A stretch of DNA of 42,952 nt from positions 1 through 42,952 of the IMG/VR virus record IMGVR_UViG_3300017788_000055; one strand, 5' to 3'. Shown one piece after another: positions 1 to 9,118 of this stretch. The notes below the pieces were generated by a model. The model searched no databases and was not told the origin of the DNA. It saw only the letters and a list, made by a program, of their open reading frames with translations. The DNA is from a virus. The position numbers and the translations under genes are program-made. Position 1 is the stretch's first letter; the number at the start of each line of letters is the position of its first letter.

Positions 1-3000
1 GATCCATCAACTAATTTTTGTTGGTCAGAGCGTAGATAATTGTACCAAATTTCCCAACCCGTCACAGTTCCACCAGTATCACGCAATGCGGACAATGTGT
101 GTTCTCTACCAGTAGATGGATCAACATACCAACCAAATAAAACACCGATTGTGTCATCATCAGCATTTGATGATTTAAGTTGAACTTTGAGAACATAATC
201 TGAATATGATTCTGGTGAAACAAATCCAATAAAGGTTCCGCTATTAGTTGTGCTAGAAATGACACCTGTATTTGCGTCAAATGACCATGCACTTAACTCG
301 CTCGCATTCGCAGGTTGATTTACTGTGCTATTATGAGAAAATCTTGTCCATGTATTGAAGATTGTTGCATAGTCAGTCAAACTATTTTGAGCAGCTGACA
401 ATTCACCAGCAGTCTCAATAAAGTATCCTTTGACAAGCGTGAATCCATTTTCTCTTTCAAATGTTGCAGTATTTGCTAAGAAAGAAACTTGTCCTTCAAG
501 ACCAACAGGAGCAATGTTTGCAAGTTGTTGACCGTCAAGTAAATCTGCATCAAGGGTTGACAATGAACCATCATTACCTGCATGCCATACAGTGTTACGA
601 TTGATCATCACACCATTGGCACTTACAACATCAAAGTTGATACGATCATCTGCATCATTCGTCATCTTGAATGTCATTTCAGTGGCTTCACCACCTAATG
701 GATTCAATAACTTGATTGTTGCAGTGTCACTACCACCACCAAATGCATCATTCGGGAATCGAATTCCACCACTTGCACCAGCAGCAACATTGAGGCTGTT
801 TACATTTGCATTATGTGTGCTGAACAATCTTGTCGTTGCATTGAACGTGAGATCAGTACAACCAGAAGCAGCACCACCACCATTGTAAATAATTTGTGTA
901 TCAGCACCAGCAAGTGGACCTGTTGGTCCTTGTGGACCCAAACTACCTGTTGATCCAATTCCACCTTGTGGACCTGTTGGTCCTTGTGGACCCAAATCAG
1001 TTATATTGATAGTTCCAGTCATTGCTGAATGATTCTGACACACATAATACAATGTGCTTGGTGCATTATATGGAACAGCAAAGGTGATGTTGCCTGAAGC
1101 TGTTCCGTTGTTTGTTACACCACTGCTATAAACATTTCCAGAACTATATGGTGCAGCGACTGTTTGAATCCAGAATGGATGACCTGTTGCACTGATACTA
1201 AACAAATAAGTAAATCCACGCAACAATGTTATTGTCGGATCATTTGCTCCATCTATAGTGTAATGACTTGCACCGCTATTTGTGACCGTAAATGTTCTTG
1301 CTCCTGTTACACCTTGTGGACCTTGTGGACCTTGAGGACCTTGTGGACCCTGTGGTCCTGTTGATCCAGCAGCACCAACTGGTCCTTGAGGTCCAGCAAC
1401 ACCAGCAACACCTTGTGAACCTTGTGGTCCTTGTGGTCCAGTATCACCAGCAACACCAGCAGCACCCTGTGGACCTTGTGGACCTGTACCGCCTGGACCT
1501 TGTGGACCTTGTGGACCTGCATCACCTGTTCTTCCAAATGACAATAGAATTGACTGGTTTGAAGTGAAATTTGCTGATGTTCCTGTTATATGAGTAACAT
1601 CTAATTCATAGTACCCAGTTCGATCAGTCAAATCATTGATTTCATACAATTCAAAAATGCCAGCATCATGATTTGCAAAAACCTTCAAATAACCTTTTAC
1701 AATACTCGTGCTATCATTAAGTGCTGTCAAGAACGTCAAAATATTTGCGCCATTATCATCAACATTATCTACAAAAACTTTTGTCACAATTGTTGGCGTG
1801 GCATTATTGAAATTGATTTTACCGACACCAGGATCAGTGTTTGTCAGTGCAGTATTGAAACGATATCCAAATGTGATGCCACCATAAGTGCCTTGTGCGC
1901 CAGATGGTCCAGATGGACCTTGTGGTCCTTCAATACCTTGTGGTCCTGTTGGTCCTTGTGGTCCTTCAACACCTTGTGGTCCTTCTAGTCCCTGAGGACC
2001 TTGCGGACCAGAAGCACCAACTGATCCAGGTGCACCTTGCAATCCTTGTGGACCTTGCGGACCCTGTGGACCTTGTGGACCCTGTGGTCCTTGTGGACCA
2101 AAATCACCCTGTGCGCCTTGTGGTCCTTGTGGACCCTGTGGACCTTGTGGTCCTTCGACGCCTTGTGGACCCTGTGGTCCTTGCGGTCCCTGTGGACCAA
2201 CAATCAATCCAGCATCAACCCATTGTACAAGATCATCATTGTAAACATACAAGTGTCCAATGCTTGTAACAACATAAGCATCAGCATCATTGGCTGATCC
2301 AGGAAGATCAACAACATTGATTACTGTTCCAAGAACATTGATACCGCCACCTGGAATACCTTGAGCACCTTGCGGTCCTTGTGGACCCTGTGGACCTTGT
2401 GGACCAACAACACCTTGTGGACCTTGTGGACCCTGTGGACCAAAGACACCCTGTGGACCCTGTGGACCAAAGACACCCTGTGGTCCCTGTGGACCCTGTG
2501 GACCAATATATGGTCCAACATCAACCCATTGCGCTGGTGTTGGGCAATCATCCCAAACAAATAAATGACCAGTGCTTGAAACAATGTAAGCATCACCAGG
2601 ATTTTGATCAGTGATTGCTGAGAGAAGTATTTCATAAGTTGGTACAGTACCAGCAAGACGAATGCCAGCACCAGTTGGACCAGCAGCACCTGATGGACCA
2701 GATGGACCTTGCGGTCCTCTTACACCTTGTGGTCCACTTGCACCTTGAGGTCCTTGTGGTCCAGAGAATCCACGATCACCTTTTGGTCCTTGTGGACCAA
2801 TTGGACCTTGTGGTCCTTTCACACCTTGTGGTCCACGACGACCAATAGTTGCTGTGACTTCCCATGTCATTCCATTGTAAATAAATTCAGTGGTGACACC
2901 ACGAATATTCATCTCAACAATTTGATTGCTACCTTCAATGGTATTGTCTAATGAGCGAACAAATAGTGGATTTGCATTCCAGTTATCACCATCAGTAATT

Positions 3001-4214
3001 TGAACGTATCCGCCAACAACTGGAGTATTTGGAAGTGTGATTGTAAATGGACCGTTGATTGTTGTATTTGCAACAATACGATCACCATCAACAGAAGTAT
3101 AATCAAGAGAATGAACTGACCAGTGTTGAAGTGCACCAGAAGCACCTTGCGGTCCTGATGGACCAGCAATACCTTGTGGACCACGCGGACCAGCAACACC
3201 TTGTAAACCTTGTGTGCCTTGAGGACCGCTTGGACCAGATGGACCAGAAGCACCCACAGGACCAGAAACGCCTTGTGGTCCTTGTGGTCCTGCAAAACCT
3301 CTTGGACCAGATGGACCTGATGGACCTTGCGGACCAATTTCACCTTGAAGACCTTGTGCGCCTGTTGGACCTTGTGAACCAGTAAATCCACGTGGACCTT
3401 GTGGACCTTGTGCACCAGCAAGACCTTGTGCGCCAGATGCGCCAGAAGGACCTGTTGGACCAGCAACACCAGACGGACCAGTTGCACCTGATGGTCCTTG
3501 TGGACCTGTAAATCCTCGAGGACCAGATGGACCTTGTGGACCCTCATCACCAACTGCACCAGATGGACCAATTGGACCTTGCGGACCAGCAGCACCAACC
3601 AAACCACGTGGACCAGATGGACCTTGTGGACCAGCAAAACCTTGTGCACCACTTGCGCCAGAAGGACCTTGTGGACCTACTACGCCAGTTGCACCAGTTG
3701 GACCAGCAACACCTTGCGGACCGCGCGAACCAGTTGCGCCGCTTGGACCAATTGGACCTGTTGGTCCTTCGTCACCTTGAATACCTTGCGCGCCAGATGG
3801 ACCAGATGGTCCTTGTGGTCCAAGCACGCCTTGTGGACCTTGCGGACCACGAACACCTTGAGGACCAGCAACACCTTGTGGACCTTGTGCACCAGCTGGA
3901 CCCGATGGACCAGCAACACCTTGTGGACCACGAACACCAGATGGACCAGATGGACCCTGTGGTCCTAAAACACCTTGAGGTCCTTGAGGACCAGCAACAC
4001 CAATCGGACCAGAAGGACCAGAAGGACCTGATGGACCTTGCGGACCACCAGAAGGACCTGTTGGACCAGCAACACCTTGTGGACCTGATGGACCTTGAGG
4101 TCCAAGTGGTCCTTGAGGACCTGCACCACCACGAGCCGTTGCAACTGTTATAACTGGCTTTTGTGTTGAAATTTTGATCGTTTGGCTTGCAGCCGTCGTA
4201 ACATTCGCTGGCAT
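1..4214 (-). CDS. Collagen-like modular tail fibre protein, partial (C-terminus beyond window)
   Basis: A single frame stays open from the ATG at 4214 to the left edge, giving about 1,404 residues with no stop. After a 28-residue N-terminus ([10 protein letters not shown]...) there are six Gly-Pro-X blocks at about residues 29-357, 456-515, 568-620, 669-776, 891-968 and 1067-1103, with mostly GPQ, GPS, GPT and GPA triplets. Between them lie globular modules: a beta module (358-455), two related short modules (516-567 and 621-668, both ending in W-V-D-[VA]-G), an approximately 110-residue module (777-890) and a cupredoxin-like module (969-1066). The C-terminal part has the tail-fibre signature WHAGNDG...LDADLLDGQ near residue 1210, then a beta-rich region resembling lectin-like receptor-binding ends. 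The start is 1 nt past the stop of the Ig-like gene, so the two are probably one late operon. Collagen-like phage fibres are usually trimeric; that and receptor binding are inferred. Confidence 0.88.
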   Translation of the reverse strand, partial: MPANVTTAASQTIKISTQKPVITVATARGGAGPQGPLGPQGPSGPQGVAGPTGPSGGPQGPSGPSGPSGPIGVAGPQGPQGVLGPQGPSGPSGVRGPQGVAGPSGPAGAQGPQGVAGPQGVRGPQGPQGVLGPQGPSGPSGAQGIQGDEGPTGPIGPSGATGSRGPQGVAGPTGATGVVGPQGPSGASGAQGFAGPQGPSGPRGLVGAAGPQGPIGPSGAVGDEGPQGPSGPRGFTGPQGPSGATGPSGVAGPTGPSGASGAQGLAGAQGPQGPRGFTGSQGPTGAQGLQGEIGPQGPSGPSGPRGFAGPQGPQGVSGPVGASGPSGPSGPQGTQGLQGVAGPRGPQGIAGPSGPQGASGALQHWSVHSLDYTSVDGDRIVANTTINGPFTITLPNTPVVGGYVQITDGDNWNANPLFVRSLDNTIEGSNQIVEMNIRGVTTEFIYNGMTWEVTATIGRRGPQGVKGPQGPIGPQGPKGDRGFSGPQGPQGASGPQGVRGPQGPSGPSGAAGPTGAGIRLAGTVPTYEILLSAITDQNPGDAYIVSSTGHLFVWDDCPTPAQWVDVGPYIGPQGPQGPQGVFGPQGPQGVFGPQGPQGPQGVVGPQGPQGPQGPQGAQGIPGGGINVLGTVINVVDLPGSANDADAYVVTSIGHLYVYNDDLVQWVDAGLIVGPQGPQGPQGPQGVEGPQGPQGPQGPQGAQGDFGPQGPQGPQGPQGPQGPQGLQGAPGSVGASGPQGPQGLEGPQGVEGPQGPTGPQGIEGPQGPSGPSGAQGTYGGITFGYRFNTALTNTDPGVGKINFNNATPTIVTKVFVDNVDDNGANILTFLTALNDSTSIVKGYLKVFANHDAGIFELYEINDLTDRTGYYELDVTHITGTSANFTSNQSILLSFGRTGDAGPQGPQGPGGTGPQGPQGAAGVAGDTGPQGPQGSQGVAGVAGPQGPVGAAGSTGPQGPQGPQGPQGPQGVTGARTFTVTNSGASHYTIDGANDPTITLLRGFTYLFSISATGHPFWIQTVAAPYSSGNVYSSGVTNNGTASGNITFAVPYNAPSTLYYVCQNHSAMTGTINITDLGPQGPTGPQGGIGSTGSLGPQGPTGPLAGADTQIIYNGGGAASGCTDLTFNATTRLFSTHNANVNSLNVAAGASGGIRFPNDAFGGGSDTATIKLLNPLGGEATEMTFKMTNDADDRINFDVVSANGVMINRNTVWHAGNDGSLSTLDADLLDGQQLANIAPVGLEGQVSFLANTATFERENGFTLVKGYFIETAGELSAAQNSLTDYATIFNTWTRFSHNSTVNQPANASELSAWSFDANTGVISSTTNSGTFIGFVSPESYSDYVLKVQLKSSNADDDTIGVLFGWYVDPSTGREHTLSALRDTGGTVTGWEIWYNYLRSDQQKLVDG
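902..4131 (-). repeat. Collagen-type Gly-Pro-X coding repeats (9-bp periodicity, interrupted)
   Basis: The minus strand repeats GGTCCACAAGG-like units (Gly-Pro-Gln-Gly) with 9-bp and 18-bp periodicity in six blocks, interrupted by non-repetitive module sequence at about 2852-3143, 2512-2668, 2208-2352, 1545-1885 and 1015-1308. The repeats create many long open frames on the plus strand and in the other minus frames. These have Leu/Val/Asp- or Trp/Thr-rich low-complexity translations and are not genes. Confidence 0.9.
1015..1308 (-). other. Cupredoxin-like module inside the collagen-like fibre
   Basis: Residues about 969-1066 of the fibre form a compact beta domain with a conserved GHPFWI segment (His1012) and a C-terminal [10 protein letters not shown] segment giving Cys1059, His1062 and Met1065. 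One upstream His followed by a Cys-His-Met cluster is the ligand pattern of type-1 blue copper proteins, although the Cys-x2-His-x2-Met spacing is tighter than in many classical cupredoxins. The module is bracketed by Gly-Pro-X blocks, so it is a bead on the fibre. Copper binding is inferred. Confidence 0.6.
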
Positions 4215-4215
4215 A

Positions 4216-4551
4216 TTACTTCGTTACCTGTGGAAGAACGGTAATGATACCCTCAACAATTCTTGTTGTAAGGTTCGCAGTATCCTTTTGCTTTACGTCA
4301 AAAAGATATCGACCTGCTTTGATATTTGAGGTTGTTGCAGCATTCATCGTCAATGTGACGTTTCCGTTGGATGAATCTGTAATCGTCACAACGAGATTCG
4401 CTGTAGCGTTTGCTGAATAGTATGACTTTCGAATAGACGATGTAAAGATGTAACCTGTTACATCCAATGGGCTTCCATCGTCTTGTGTTAGGTCTAGATT
4501 ATAAGAGAGATCGGTTCCCTGATCGAGATCTAATTCTACAAATTGCGCCAT
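4216..4551 (-). CDS. Small Ig-like/BppU-like virion structural protein
   Basis: This 111-residue protein starts [20 protein letters not shown] and contains an all-beta pattern ([18 protein letters not shown]..., ending [10 protein letters not shown]...[16 protein letters not shown]). That resembles the Ig-like N-terminal domain of baseplate upper/fibre-adaptor proteins found in many tailed phages. It is the first gene after the best late promoter in the window (4576-4583), has a GGGGA ribosome-binding site, and ends 1 nt before the collagen-like fibre starts. An adaptor that anchors the fibre is a reasonable role but is inferred from position. A generic virion protein of unknown attachment is the alternative. 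Confidence 0.7.
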   Translation of the reverse strand: MAQFVELDLDQGTDLSYNLDLTQDDGSPLDVTGYIFTSSIRKSYYSANATANLVVTITDSSNGNVTLTMNAATTSNIKAGRYLFDVKQKDTANLTTRIVEGIITVLPQVTK

Positions 4552-4575
4552 TTAGGAATCCCCATTTTATTATGT

Positions 4576-4583
4576 TATTTATA
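4576..4583 (-). promoter_or_regulatory. T4-type late promoter, exact TATAAATA
   Basis: The minus strand reads TATAAATA, the exact T4 late-promoter core, in the 58-bp gap between the genes at 4610 and 4551. It lies 24 nt upstream of the ATG at 4551, leaving room for a short leader with a GGGGA ribosome-binding site. It would drive the Ig-like gene and the collagen-like fibre. Confidence 0.75.
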
Positions 4584-4609
4584 AATCGGGGAATGCACCT
4601 CTAAAGAAT

Positions 4610-5416
4610 TCAATCTCCTGTGTTTTTCTTGAGTTTGAATTTCTTTTTGATCATGTAATACTTACGATACCAGTTACTTTCATAGAACCTTTTCGGCGAT
4701 TTATGATAATCAAGCTGTTCGTTTGTTCCTGGACCGTATGATGCACTGAAGTCATCTGTTGTTTTGAATGGAATTACATGCAACATCGGAGTTCCAGCAG
4801 GAATGGAAATTTCGATATTTCTTCGCGGTGAGAAGATAATGTTCGCAGTTGTAAAGCCTCTATAATCTACAACTCCAGGATACAGATAAATGTCTTCCAA
4901 GAATGGACAATGATAGACTGCAGGGAGCAAAAGAGCAGATACATTTTTATTTCCAAACAATTTCCAAGGTGTTGGAAGATTCCATGCAGTTGGTTTGATT
5001 CCATCTTTGAAAGTAAACAATCCATCAGTCAATGATGTTTCCATTGGAAATGGTTCTCGCAATCGACTTTCTGCTTGTGGTATTTGCATTGGTGGTGGAG
5101 TTGCCACACCTTTTTCTTTTGCGCCTTTATCGTTAGGAGAAGTTCCAAGACGAATTACAGTTCCTGCTCTGTTGGCTTTGATATGTATATCAGCCCATGC
5201 AGTAATCAGATAACCAACTCTTGAGTAGTCATGCATTCCAGGGCATCCTGGAAAGTTATAATTCCCATCATCTTTTTCTTGAAACTCTTTGAAAAACGGT
5301 TTTACATCTTTTGCTAAAAGAATTGGATAGTGAGTGTAAACTTGTCGTGTCGAGTCAACAAATTCTAAATCTGGAGAATTCTTTCGAAAAAGATTTTTTA
5401 GCCTATTCATCTTCAT
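4610..5416 (-). CDS. Conserved protein of unknown function, paralogue of the 5403-6149 product
   Basis: This 268-residue protein starts MKMNRLKNLFRKNS with a basic N-terminus and ends in a very basic tail (KKKFKLKKN). Its core shares landmarks with the preceding gene's product: a C-x-x-M-x-D segment followed by A-D-I-H, a central W/F-rich beta region with YHCPF (NHFDAPF in the paralogue), a later P-G-V-V-D-Y segment matching G-G-Y-V-D-T, and S-I-P-A-G-T-P-M-x-H-V-I-P-F-K near the C-terminus, matching S-V-P-A-G-T-P-L. The two appear to be divergent duplicates. The fold could be a double-stranded beta-helix (cupin-like), but no convincing metal triad was identified. It overlaps the upstream gene by 14 nt, so it is translated from the same message as the hydroxylase. 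No function is assigned. Confidence 0.75.
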   Translation of the reverse strand: MKMNRLKNLFRKNSPDLEFVDSTRQVYTHYPILLAKDVKPFFKEFQEKDDGNYNFPGCPGMHDYSRVGYLITAWADIHIKANRAGTVIRLGTSPNDKGAKEKGVATPPPMQIPQAESRLREPFPMETSLTDGLFTFKDGIKPTAWNLPTPWKLFGNKNVSALLLPAVYHCPFLEDIYLYPGVVDYRGFTTANIIFSPRRNIEISIPAGTPMLHVIPFKTTDDFSASYGPGTNEQLDYHKSPKRFYESNWYRKYYMIKKKFKLKKNTGD

Positions 5417-6149
5417 GTTTTCTCTTTCTCAATTCCCAAGTATAGTGATGCGTTCGACTTTCTTGAGTTTTTTGAATCTTAGAGATTTTTCTTTTCTCAG
5501 AATCCGTCATCTTTCTAACTTTTGGCTTTTTATTGTTGAAAGAATTTCTCTTGATTGGAATTGCGACAACCAACGGAGTTCCTGCAGGAACACTTCCATC
5601 AAAATCTGGAATCATCCATGCGCCAGGAAAATTCACTTCCTTTGGATATGCGTCTGTATCGACATAACCACCCAAGCAACGAAATGGTGCATCAAAGTGA
5701 TTGAGTGGAGGAATGAACAATGTTGACCAACCTGGTTTTGTTTTGATCACCCAACGATTGATGAACTTGATTGGATTGCCATGCTTGAATCCGAACGCTG
5801 ATTTGCCGCCAACTTGTCCTGCGTCATGAAACTCTGCCACAGGAAATGCTGGTGGATTTTTGAGTTCAATTTGAGTGCAGTTGTGATTTGTCGTCACATG
5901 AAGATCACCACCCAATGGCATTACAAATCCGAGTGACATTGCATCAAGCATTGGCAAACACTTCTTGGCAGTCATTGTTGGATTGCCAAAGATATCTCTT
6001 TTATCGCCGTCGAATGTTGGTGCAAGATCTTTGAACCATTTCGGTAAATGTTTTACAGCAGGGCGAGGTAGAGGAATAATTTCCTCGAAATCTGGATGGC
6101 AATAGAATTCCATGACATCATTGCCCCAGTATTTGAACCAATTTTTCAT
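5403..6149 (-). CDS. Conserved protein of unknown function, paralogue of the 4610-5416 product
   Basis: This 248-residue protein starts MKNWFKYWGNDVMEFYCHPD and has CLPMLDAMSLGF...GGDLHVTT, then KTKPGWSTLFIPPLNHFDAPF and SVPAGTPLVVAIPIKR, ending in a highly charged Lys/Arg tail (about residues 205-248). It begins 2 nt after the hydroxylase stop, so it is in one operon with the 2-oxoglutarate oxygenase (6151-6750) and overlaps the next gene by 14 nt. The repeated pairing with a hydroxylase suggests a role in the same process or on the same substrate. No catalytic motif could be named with confidence. A beta-barrel or cupin-like fold is a guess from the alternating hydrophobic strands. Confidence 0.75.
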   Translation of the reverse strand: MKNWFKYWGNDVMEFYCHPDFEEIIPLPRPAVKHLPKWFKDLAPTFDGDKRDIFGNPTMTAKKCLPMLDAMSLGFVMPLGGDLHVTTNHNCTQIELKNPPAFPVAEFHDAGQVGGKSAFGFKHGNPIKFINRWVIKTKPGWSTLFIPPLNHFDAPFRCLGGYVDTDAYPKEVNFPGAWMIPDFDGSVPAGTPLVVAIPIKRNSFNNKKPKVRKMTDSEKRKISKIQKTQESRTHHYTWELRKRKHEDE

Positions 6150-6150
6150 A

Positions 6151-6750
6151 TCAAAAAGTCCTTGGTCCCATGACCCAACAAACTAAAGATTTGCGTATAC
6201 CAGAAGTCACAGGAAGAACTCGATGTGGCATAAACGATGAGAATAGAACCACCTCACCCTTTTTAGGTTTCGTTACGAATGGCTTGTTCACTGAACCGTG
6301 CGGAACAATCTCTAATTCGCCTCCTTCATATTCATCTGGACCAGTCAAAAGAATTGATGCACTAATCTTGCGAACATAATTGGCACTCGTATTGTCTACG
6401 TCAACATGCCAATCATAGTGTTGTTTTTGTTTTGATTTATAGACAGTGTATTGAAAGTTCTCAAAGCCATCGATGTCATACATGAAGTGATCGTAATTGA
6501 CTTGAGAAATAAGTGCGCCAAATTTTTGGAAGAGCCAGTCTGAGTTTTGATCATGATTGAGCCACATGATCTCGCTGTCCCGAGCTTTTTTATCCTCAGA
6601 ACCCTGAGTCCCAGTACCAATTCGACCCTTTTGAAACTTTTGTAGATCTTCTAGATCTATGATTTTGTCAACTTCTTCTTCGGTGAAGATATTATTCGCG
6701 ACACAATATTGTTCTAATCGTCTGTTATACTTTTGCACTTTGAATGGCAT
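6151..6750 (-). CDS. Fe(II)/2-oxoglutarate-dependent hydroxylase (PKHD/prolyl-4-hydroxylase-like), complete active site
   Basis: The 199-residue product shows the full 2-oxoglutarate dioxygenase facial triad: His115-Val-Asp117 (YDWHVDVD) and distal His176 (FMPHRVLPVTSG), with Arg186 in the SG-I-R-K-S-L segment placed to bind 2-oxoglutarate. The RKISASILLTGPDEYEGGEL segment between them is typical of the PKHD/PiuC-like prolyl-hydroxylase branch. I chose the ATG at 6750 rather than an in-frame start 27 nt upstream, because a GGAG ribosome-binding site lies 5 nt before it and the paralogue at 10081-10644 starts at the same point. It heads an operon with two unknown paralogues and follows a Tyr/Asn/Pro/Gly repeat-protein gene. 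The substrate is probably peptidyl proline, but that is inferred. Confidence 0.87.
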   Translation of the reverse strand: MPFKVQKYNRRLEQYCVANNIFTEEEVDKIIDLEDLQKFQKGRIGTGTQGSEDKKARDSEIMWLNHDQNSDWLFQKFGALISQVNYDHFMYDIDGFENFQYTVYKSKQKQHYDWHVDVDNTSANYVRKISASILLTGPDEYEGGELEIVPHGSVNKPFVTKPKKGEVVLFSSFMPHRVLPVTSGIRKSLVCWVMGPRTF

Positions 6751-6786
6751 AGTCACTCCACATATTTGCAATATCAAATTATACTA

Positions 6787-6794
6787 TATTTATT
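6787..6794 (-). promoter_or_regulatory. Late-promoter-like AATAAATA followed by TATAAT
   Basis: The minus strand reads AATAAATA, one base from the T4 late core. Three bases later comes TATAAT (6778-6783). The element overlaps the TAA stop of the repeat-protein gene (6790-6792) and lies 36 nt upstream of the hydroxylase ATG at 6750. The same AATAAATA-N3-TATAAT arrangement occurs before the paralogous hydroxylase at 10682. Confidence 0.55.
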
Positions 6795-9072
6795 CAATCT
6801 TTACAACTATTTGTCCACCTGTAGGTACAACTACTGGATAGTTTGCTGAGTCTGGATAGATGTTTGTATCCACTGGAGTTTCTGGAACATATGGTGCTAA
6901 TTGACCAGCATTGTAACCTGCAATATTTCCAGGAGCATTGTAATTGGCAGTTGCTCCTACACCGCCTGGGAAAAACACACCAAGAACAGTTGTCGCAGTT
7001 CCAGGTGTTCCAAGAATTGGCGCATTGTACGTTGCAACACTTCCAGCATTGTAAGACGCAACAGTGTTACCTGTATATGTAGCAGTCACTGGAGGATTGT
7101 AACTTGCTGGATTGCCTGCGTTATAGTTTGCAAGATTATTGCCAGTATATGTTGCAGGATTTCCAGGGTTGTAAGTTGCTGGATTTCCAGCGTTATAATT
7201 TGCAAGATTATTGCCAGAGTATGATGCAATTGATCCTGGATTATACGTTGCAGCGTTACCAGCATTATAACCAGAAACATTATTTCCAGTATACGTTGCA
7301 GCACTGCCAGCATTGTAGTTTGCTGAACCTGGATTATATGTTGCTACGTTTTGCGGATTGTACGTTGCTGTTGTGCCAGAGTTATAGTTTGCATTGTTAC
7401 CAGAATATGCAGCAATGTTTGTTGGATTGTAACTTGCTGGTGAACCTGAGTTATAGTTTGCGCTGTTGCCAGAATATGCAGCAATGTTATTTCCAGTATA
7501 AGAGGCTGGTGAGCCTGCATTGTAATTTGCGCTGTTACCAGAGTATGCAGCAATATTATTTCCTGAATATGATGCAGGGCTTCCTGTGTTGTAATTGGCA
7601 GAGCCTGGATTATATGCTGCCACATTACGAGGATTGTATGATGCTGGTGTACCAGTATTATAGTTTGCGCTATTACCAGAGTAACCTGAAATATTTTGTG
7701 GATTGTATGATGCAATATTATTTCCAGAATATGATGCTGCAGTGCCAGCATTATAATTGGCAGAGCCTGGATTATAATTTGCTACTGTTGGAGAATTATA
7801 TGTTGCCGCATTACCTGCATTATAGTTAGCAGATCCAGGATTATAACCAGAAACATTTGGAGGATTGAACGTTGCTGCTGTGCAACTATATGTAATTTCT
7901 TCATAATAAGTGTAATAGTCAACGGTATTGAAGGTGCTGTAACCTTCAGGACAAAATGGATCAGGTCCTCCAGAAAATTCATTGATATAAAAATTAGTTT
8001 CTCCCTGATTCGGATCGCCAGAACCAAATGCTGAGTAAAATTCACTATAAAGAACTGCGTTCCAATAATAACTTGTCGCAGTTCCAGGAGCAAAGTTTGC
8101 ATTATTGCCAGAATACGCAGCTATGTTACGAGGATTGTATGAGGCAACACTACCTGGAGTGAAGTTTGCATTGTTTCCAGAATATCCAGCAACGTTGCGT
8201 GGATTATATGATGCTATGCTGCCTGGATTGTAACTTGCTGCAGTTCCTGTATTGTAGTTTGCAGACCCAGGATTATATGCAGCGACATTACGAGGATTAT
8301 AAGTTGCTGGATTTCCAGCATTATAGTTCGCACTATTACCAGAGTATCCAGAAACATTTGTTGGGTTATAAGATGCTGGTGATCCAGTATTGTAATTAGC
8401 AGAACCTGGATTATAGGCTGCTAGATTATTTCCAGAATAACTTGCTGGATTGCCAGTATTGTAATTAGCAGAACCTGGATTATAGGCTGCTAGATTGTTT
8501 CCTGTATACGATGCAGGATTGCCAACGTTATAATTTGCACTGCCTGGATTGTAAGCAGCAACGTTGCGAGGATTGTAAGAGGCTGGTGTACCAGCATTGT
8601 AGTTCGCATTGTTGCCAGAGTATCCCGCTACGTTTGTTGGATTGTAAGATGCAATGTTTCCAGAGTTATATCCTGCGACATTGCGAGGATTATAAGAGGC
8701 AATATTGTTTCCGCTATAAGTTGCCGCACTACCTGCATTATAGTTGGCAGAGTTTCCTGTAAAAGAGGCAGGATTATTTCCAGAATATGTTGCAGGATTG
8801 CCAGCGTTATAGTTCGCGTTGTTACCTGTGTAACTGGCTGTTACAGGGGGATTGTAACTTGCAGGATTACCTGCATTGTAGGTCGATGCACTATTTCCAG
8901 AATAGGTTGCTGCAGTTCCTGGAGTTGCGTTTGTACCTGTTCCTGCTCTACCTGAGACTAGAGCGTTGAAGCGACCATATGGAATGGTAAGACTTGACGT
9001 GTTGTTGAAAGTCGTAGTGTTTCGGAATGCCGAACCGATCCAGCTTTTCAACAAGTCTGTGTGTAGAGGCAT
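6790..9072 (-). CDS. Tyr/Asn/Gly/Pro-rich 7-8-residue repeat protein, complete family member
   Basis: This 760-residue protein has a short unique N-terminus (MPLHTDLLKSWIGSAF, then IPYGRFNALVSGRAGTG) and a C-terminal cap (GVFFPGG, then YPVVVPTGGQIVVKIE). Between them are dozens of 7-8-residue units of the form A-x-Y-[NST]-x-G-[NST]-(x), such as ASYNPRNV, AAYNPGS and ANYNAGNP. About eleven units contain Asn-Pro-Gly. Residues about 325-405 are a non-repetitive insert with a C-P-E-G and a Y-S-C motif that recurs in the 12391-14319 product. The start motif and cap are split between separate genes upstream (12391 and 10685), so this gene looks like the intact version. Tyrosine periodicity suggests a repetitive beta structure. 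It is probably a virion fibre or decoration protein and a candidate hydroxylase substrate, but I cannot name a known family. Confidence 0.8.
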   Translation of the reverse strand: MPLHTDLLKSWIGSAFRNTTTFNNTSSLTIPYGRFNALVSGRAGTGTNATPGTAATYSGNSASTYNAGNPASYNPPVTASYTGNNANYNAGNPATYSGNNPASFTGNSANYNAGSAATYSGNNIASYNPRNVAGYNSGNIASYNPTNVAGYSGNNANYNAGTPASYNPRNVAAYNPGSANYNVGNPASYTGNNLAAYNPGSANYNTGNPASYSGNNLAAYNPGSANYNTGSPASYNPTNVSGYSGNSANYNAGNPATYNPRNVAAYNPGSANYNTGTAASYNPGSIASYNPRNVAGYSGNNANFTPGSVASYNPRNIAAYSGNNANFAPGTATSYYWNAVLYSEFYSAFGSGDPNQGETNFYINEFSGGPDPFCPEGYSTFNTVDYYTYYEEITYSCTAATFNPPNVSGYNPGSANYNAGNAATYNSPTVANYNPGSANYNAGTAASYSGNNIASYNPQNISGYSGNSANYNTGTPASYNPRNVAAYNPGSANYNTGSPASYSGNNIAAYSGNSANYNAGSPASYTGNNIAAYSGNSANYNSGSPASYNPTNIAAYSGNNANYNSGTTATYNPQNVATYNPGSANYNAGSAATYTGNNVSGYNAGNAATYNPGSIASYSGNNLANYNAGNPATYNPGNPATYTGNNLANYNAGNPASYNPPVTATYTGNTVASYNAGSVATYNAPILGTPGTATTVLGVFFPGGVGATANYNAPGNIAGYNAGQLAPYVPETPVDTNIYPDSANYPVVVPTGGQIVVKIE

Positions 9073-9100
9073 TTATACTAAAATCCATGGCTAGTTTGAA

Positions 9101-9108
9101 TATTTAGT
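9101..9108 (-). promoter_or_regulatory. Weak late-promoter-like element (ACTAAATA)
   Basis: The 46-bp gap between the glycosyltransferase stop and the repeat-protein start contains ACTAAATA on the minus strand, 28 nt from the ATG. It matches the T4 late core at six of eight positions. A similar CCTAAATA lies about 65 nt upstream of the gp48-like gene. Confidence 0.3.
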
Positions 9109-9118
9109 ATTTACGGAA

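Noticed and set aside
1292-3968. Long plus-strand and off-frame minus-strand open frames over the collagen-like region
   Set aside because: Their translations are low-complexity Leu/Val/Asp/Gln or Trp/Thr repeats that arise from reading GGTCCACAAGG-type collagen codons in the wrong frame. The true frame is the minus frame from 4214.
902-4131. CRISPR-like array
   Set aside because: The repeats are 9-bp coding periodicities in an open frame, with no uniform repeat-spacer structure and no cas genes.
6843-8762. Plus-strand open frames up to 241 codons opposite the 6790-9072 repeat protein
   Set aside because: They are Leu/Gln/Tyr/Cys-rich shadows of the repeat codons, lack ribosome-binding sites, and lie against a conserved gene with clear N- and C-terminal motifs.
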